In this document: piece after piece, positions 5,060 through 8,120 of the stretch | Layout of the letters: the number at the start of each line of letters is the position of its first letter | Numbering within the stretch: position 1 is the first letter of the stretch | Assembly: GCA_019117325.1 (NCBI GenBank) | Contig: DWZY01000009.1 | Span: 1 to 8,120 of the forward strand | Direction: 5' to 3' | Length of the DNA stretch: 8,120 bases | Source: Candidatus Brevibacterium intestinigallinarum | GTDB lineage: Bacteria; Actinomycetota; Actinomycetes; Actinomycetales; Brevibacteriaceae | Notes under the pieces: model-generated | What the model was told of the DNA's origin: nothing | Database searches by the model: none | The model's input: the letters and a program-made list of their open reading frames with translations, nothing else | Translations under genes and position numbers: made by a program

Positions 5060-6278
5060 GAGAGCACTGGAACTGTCGCACCCGGATGCGCACGACTGCG
5101 ATGTCGCCATCGTCGGCGCTGGGGTCATCGGCCTCTCGACTGCCTGGCGCCTGCGCGAGCACGGACTGAGCATCACGATCATCGACCCGGATCCGGGTGG
5201 TGCGGCTTCACGCGCAGCCGCCGGGATGATCGCCCCGGCCAGCGAGGTCCGCTACCAGCAGCACGCCCTGTACCCGCTCATGCGCGAGGCCGCGGCTGCT
5301 TACCCGGACTTCGTCGCGAGGGTCGAGGCGGCCTCGGGCCACGATGTGGGCTACCGCCGGACGGAGACGCTCGTCTGCGCCAGCACCCCGGCGGACCGGC
5401 AGGAACTCGTCGAGCTCCGCGAGCACCAGATCGCCCACGGGATGGAGGTCGACGCACTCACCGTCCGCGAGGCACGCGCTCTGGAACCGGGGCTCTCACC
5501 CCGGTTGGCAGGAGCGTTCCGCGCTGTGGGCGACCACCAGATCGATCCGCGACGGCTGGTCGCCGGGCTGCTCGCGGCCCTGGACGCGCCGGAGCACCGC
5601 GAGCACGTGCGAGCGGTCCGGCAGACCGCGGTCCGGCTGCTGACGGAGTCGGGCGGCGGTGTCGAGTTGGCGGATGGTTCGCGTGTCACCGCTGAGCGCA
5701 CAGTCCTAGCGACCGGATTGGCGACCGACCTCCTGGCTGATGGGCCGGAGTCTCCTGCCGCAGCGCTACGGCCCGTGCACGGCGACATCCTCCGCGCACG
5801 GCTGCCGGAAGGCGCCGCACCACTCATCGAGCGCACGATCCGCGGGGTCGTCAACGGACAGTCCGTGTACCTGGTGCCCCGGTCTGACGGCGAGATCGTC
5901 ATCGGGGCGACCTCGCGCGAGGACGACTTGACGGGCGTGAGCGCGGGCGGCGTGTACCGGCTGCTGCGTGACGCCCAAGCGCTCGTCCCGGCGGTATGCG
6001 ACCTGGAGCTCGTCGAAGTCATGGCTCGCGCACGGCCGGGCACGCCCGACGATGTGCCGCTGCTGGGACGACTGCGTGAGGGAGATGGGGCCGAGGTGCC
6101 CGGGCTCATCCTCGCCACCGGTGGCTTCCGGCACGGAGTGCTCCTCGCCCCGCTGCTCTCTGCCGCTGCTGCGGCGCTCGTGACGGGGGACGCGACAGGG
6201 ATGTGGGATACACCTGGGGCTGACCTCGCCGGAGTGCTGCGTGCCACTGACCCGTACCGCTTCACGACGACAGGCTGA
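5058..6278 (+). CDS. thiO: Glycine oxidase, thiamine biosynthesis
   Basis: ThiO is an FAD enzyme of the DAAO family that oxidises glycine to the imine (dehydroglycine) used by ThiG for the thiazole ring. From ATG 5058 it has 406 residues. The FAD-binding GxGxxG is G20-A-G22-V-I-G25 in DVAIVGAGVIGLSTAWRL, followed by the acidic strand end IIDPDPGG and the flavin-contacting SRAAAGMIAP. VYLVPRSDGEIVIGATSRED and the ARARPGTPDDVPLLG region hold the arginine that binds the glycine carboxylate. TGGFRHGVLLAPLL closes the FAD site. An upstream in-frame ATG at 4950 would translate the riboswitch, so it is rejected. AAGGG at 5049-5053, four bases before the ATG, is the likely Shine-Dalgarno and belongs to the aptamer. 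This is the first gene of a thiO-thiS-thiG-thiF operon under TPP control. Confidence 0.95.
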   Translation: MRALELSHPDAHDCDVAIVGAGVIGLSTAWRLREHGLSITIIDPDPGGAASRAAAGMIAPASEVRYQQHALYPLMREAAAAYPDFVARVEAASGHDVGYRRTETLVCASTPADRQELVELREHQIAHGMEVDALTVREARALEPGLSPRLAGAFRAVGDHQIDPRRLVAGLLAALDAPEHREHVRAVRQTAVRLLTESGGGVELADGSRVTAERTVLATGLATDLLADGPESPAAALRPVHGDILRARLPEGAAPLIERTIRGVVNGQSVYLVPRSDGEIVIGATSREDDLTGVSAGGVYRLLRDAQALVPAVCDLELVEVMARARPGTPDDVPLLGRLREGDGAEVPGLILATGGFRHGVLLAPLLSAAAAALVTGDATGMWDTPGADLAGVLRATDPYRFTTTG

Positions 6279-6294
6279 CCCATGGACACCACAC

Positions 6295-6302
6295 AGGAAG
6301 GA
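6295..6302 (+). promoter_or_regulatory. Shine-Dalgarno that sets the thiS start
   Basis: AGGAAGGA ends six bases before GTG 6309. The in-frame ATG at 6282 lies upstream of this site and has no ribosome-binding site of its own, so GTG 6309 is the better thiS start. Confidence 0.65.
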
Positions 6303-6308
6303 CCTCCC

Positions 6309-6548
6309 GTGCCCACTCTGACCGTCAACGGTGCCGCGCATCCGCTTGCGGACGGCGCCTCGCTCCTCGACCTCGTCGCCGCGACGATCGACCGGCCGCT
6401 CACAGCGGACGGCACGCCGGAGGACGGCGGCCGACTGGGTGTCGCCGTCGCCCTCGACTCCGTCGTCGTGCCGCGCAGCCGCTGGCACGACACGCGGCTG
6501 GCCGAGGGCCAATCCGTCGAGATCATCACCGCGATGCAGGGAGGCTGA
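6309..6548 (+). CDS. thiS: Sulfur carrier protein ThiS
   Basis: This is a 79-residue ubiquitin-like (beta-grasp) protein that carries sulfur as a C-terminal thiocarboxylate to ThiG. The first strand is TLTVNGAAHPLADG, then comes a helix (SLLDLVAATI), a strand LGVAVALDSVVVPRSRW, and the end EIITAMQGG with the essential terminal Gly-Gly that ThiF adenylates. The loop TADGTPEDGGR (32-42) makes it a little longer than the usual 65-70 residues. The start at GTG 6309 is chosen over ATG 6282 because of the Shine-Dalgarno and because conservation begins at TLTVNG. It lies 30 bases after thiO, and thiG follows two bases after its stop. Confidence 0.93.
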   Translation: MPTLTVNGAAHPLADGASLLDLVAATIDRPLTADGTPEDGGRLGVAVALDSVVVPRSRWHDTRLAEGQSVEIITAMQGG

Positions 6549-6550
6549 CG

Positions 6551-7435
6551 ATGACGACAACCACGACCGCAACGAACAACACGGCGACCGCGGTTGCACA
6601 GGCCCCGGCGGCTTCAGCGGATCCGCTCGTCATCGATGGCGTCGAGCTCACCTCGCGACTCATCACCGGAACCGGTGGGATCACCTCGCTGAGCGTCCTC
6701 GAGGAGGCGCTGCTGGCCTCGGGCACGGAACTGACGACGGTGGCGATGCGGCGCTACTCGAAGCAGGCCGGTGACTCGCTCTTCCGACTGCTCGAGCGCA
6801 ACGGCATCCGCATCCTGCCCAACACCGCCGGGTGCTACACGGCGCGCGACGCGCTGCTGACCGCCGAGCTGGGCCGGGAGGCCCTGCAGACCAACTGGGT
6901 CAAGCTCGAGGTCATCGCGGACGAGGACACGCTCCTGCCCGACGCCGTCGAACTCATCGACGCGACGGAGCGACTGGTCGATCAGGGTTTCTCCGTCTTC
7001 GCCTACACCACCGACGATCCCGTCGTCGCCGCCCGGCTCGAGGACGCCGGAGCTGCCGCGGTCATGCCGCTGGGTGCGCCGATCGGCACGGGGCTGGGCA
7101 TCCTCAACCCGCACAACATCGAGCTCATCTGCGCCCGGGCGCAGGTGCCGATCATCCTCGACGCGGGGATCGGGACGGCCTCGGATGCGGCGATCGCCAT
7201 GGAGCTGGGCTGCGACGCCGTCCTCCTGGCCAGCGCCGTGACCCGTGCGCAGGATCCGGTCACAATGGCGCGGGCGATGCGAGCCGCAGTCCAGGCGGGA
7301 CGGCTGGCCGCGCAGGCCGGACGGATCCCCGCCCGCAGGCACGCCCTGGCCTCGTCGCCCACAGCTGGACTCATCGATCCTGTTGACGGCGGGGACATCC
7401 CGCGCGGCGACTGGCCGCAGGCGGGACAGCAGTGA
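6551..7435 (+). CDS. thiG: Thiazole synthase
   Basis: ThiG condenses 1-deoxy-D-xylulose 5-phosphate, dehydroglycine and ThiS-thiocarboxylate into thiazole phosphate carboxylate. The protein has 294 residues. VIDGVELTSRLITGTG begins the TIM barrel. LPNTAGCYTARDA (89-101) and NWVKLEVIAD (115-124) follow, with Lys118 the Schiff-base lysine that binds DXP. MPLGAPIGTG, then PIILDAGIGTASDAAIAMELGCDAVLLASAV, form the phosphate-binding and late strands. The first 23 residues are a Thr/Ala/Asn-rich extension not seen in short ThiG proteins of about 255 residues, and the C-terminus is also slightly longer. AGGGAGG at 6538-6544, six bases before the ATG, supports this start despite the unusual N-terminus. 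It is tightly packed between thiS and thiF (GTGA overlap with thiF). Confidence 0.95.
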   Translation: MTTTTTATNNTATAVAQAPAASADPLVIDGVELTSRLITGTGGITSLSVLEEALLASGTELTTVAMRRYSKQAGDSLFRLLERNGIRILPNTAGCYTARDALLTAELGREALQTNWVKLEVIADEDTLLPDAVELIDATERLVDQGFSVFAYTTDDPVVAARLEDAGAAAVMPLGAPIGTGLGILNPHNIELICARAQVPIILDAGIGTASDAAIAMELGCDAVLLASAVTRAQDPVTMARAMRAAVQAGRLAAQAGRIPARRHALASSPTAGLIDPVDGGDIPRGDWPQAGQQ

Positions 7436-8120
7436 GCGTGGACGCGCCGGACGCGGGCTCGATTCCTCCTCTCGTCGAGCCGGGGTCGGACCTCACGGTC
7501 GAGGAGATCGAGCGCTACTCCCGCCACCTCACGCTCGCGCAGGTGGGAGAGATCGGTCAGCGGCGACTGACAAACGCCCGCGTCCTCGTCATCGGGGCCG
7601 GGGGGCTGGGGGCGCCCGTCCTCCACTACCTCGCAGCCGCCGGGGTCGGGACGATCGGGATCGTCGACGATGACCGCGTGAGTGTCTCCAACCTGCAGCG
7701 TCAGGTCCTCCACGGGGTCGAGGACGTGGGTGACCTGAAGACGGAATCCGCTGCTCGGGCGCTCGCCCGCCTCAACCCGCTCGTCACCGTCCAGCAGCAC
7801 CCGGTGCGACTGAACGCCCAGAACGCCCGGGACATCGTCGCGGGCTACGACCTCGTCCTGGACGGTGCGGACAACTTCTGGACCCGGTACCTCGTCTCCG
7901 ACGCGTGCGCGCTGGCTGGCATCCCGTGCGTCTGGGGATCGATCCTGCGGTTCGAGGGTCGAGTGAGCGTGTTCTGGTCCGGTCGCGGCCCGACGTACCG
8001 TGATCTCCACCCGGAGCCCCCACCGGCCGGCGAGGTGCCCAGCTGTGCCGAGGGCGGCGTGCTGGGCATGCTGCCGGGGACTATCGGATCCATCATGGCC
8101 GCCGAGGCCGTCAAGCTCCT
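7432..8120 (+). CDS. thiF: ThiF/MoeB/MoeZ-type E1-like adenylyltransferase, 3' end missing
   Basis: This enzyme uses ATP to adenylate the Gly-Gly end of ThiS (and perhaps MoaD) before sulfur transfer. GTG 7432 overlaps the thiG stop; a second GTG at 7438 is an alternative. The visible 229 residues hold VLVIGAGGLGAP (51-62, ATP loop), IVDDDRVSVSNLQRQ (77-91, with Arg90 and the metal-binding acidic residues), Lys103, DGADNFWTRYLVSDAC (144-159) and SCAEGGVLG (204-212) with Cys205, at the position of the E1-like active-site cysteine in MOCS3/Uba4. The first zinc CxxC of MoeB is replaced by TYRDL (188-192), as in actinobacterial MoeZ/MoeBR proteins. Those usually end in a rhodanese domain, which would lie beyond the window if present. 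The operon position favours a role in thiazole synthesis. Confidence 0.9.
   Translation, partial: MSVDAPDAGSIPPLVEPGSDLTVEEIERYSRHLTLAQVGEIGQRRLTNARVLVIGAGGLGAPVLHYLAAAGVGTIGIVDDDRVSVSNLQRQVLHGVEDVGDLKTESAARALARLNPLVTVQQHPVRLNAQNARDIVAGYDLVLDGADNFWTRYLVSDACALAGIPCVWGSILRFEGRVSVFWSGRGPTYRDLHPEPPPAGEVPSCAEGGVLGMLPGTIGSIMAAEAVKL

Noticed and set aside
5351..6529. 392-residue minus-strand ORF opposite thiO and thiS
   Set aside because: It has Ser/Arg-rich composition typical of a GC-rich shadow frame and no domain signal; thiO and thiS are certain on the other strand.
1..8120. A new defence, mobile or multi-gene system
   Set aside because: I see no transposase, integrase, direct-repeat array, tRNA target or toxin-antitoxin pair. 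The STAND ATPase fragment lacks an effector domain and is better explained as part of an AfsR-type regulator.

Overview
The window is high-GC bacterial DNA. G/C-ending codons, frequent GTG starts, GTGA stop/start overlaps and several starts without a Shine-Dalgarno sequence point to an actinomycete (Actinomycetota). An AfsR/SARP-type regulator and a thiE/thiOSG layout familiar from mycobacteria and streptomycetes support this. I cannot name a genus with confidence.

Left part (1-3476, all plus strand). The window opens inside an OsmC-family protein gene. It is followed by a family III CoA-transferase (CaiB/BaiF) homologue whose domains appear in permuted order. Next comes a short SARP-type transcriptional activator, overlapped by four bases (GTGA) by a STAND-type P-loop ATPase gene that stops just after Walker B. 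That pair looks like a split and truncated AfsR-type regulator. A small ABM-family (quinol monooxygenase-like) gene closes this half. A strong GC-rich hairpin then separates it from the convergent genes on the other strand.

Middle (3567-4926, minus strand). An HhH-GPD DNA-glycosylase-like gene lies downstream of thiE (thiamine-phosphate synthase), with 79 bases between them.

Right part (4976-8120, plus strand). A TPP riboswitch (THI element) leads a tightly packed operon: thiO (glycine oxidase), thiS (sulfur carrier), thiG (thiazole synthase) and thiF/moeZ-like (E1-type adenylyltransferase, cut by the window end). ThiO supplies the glycine imine, ThiF activates the ThiS C-terminus for sulfur loading, and ThiG builds the thiazole from DXP, the imine and ThiS-thiocarboxylate. 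The divergently transcribed thiE joins the thiazole to the pyrimidine. The aptamer's closing helix appears to contain the thiO start codon, so control is probably at translation initiation. thiE has no riboswitch of its own and probably escapes this control.

Most of the window is ordinary metabolism. I see no CRISPR array, insertion sequence, tRNA, rRNA or convincing new multi-gene system. The points worth a second look are the split and truncated SARP/STAND pair, the permuted CoA-transferase, the start codon inside riboswitch P1 and a recurring leaderless start pattern. No stretch longer than 300 bases lacks a gene.
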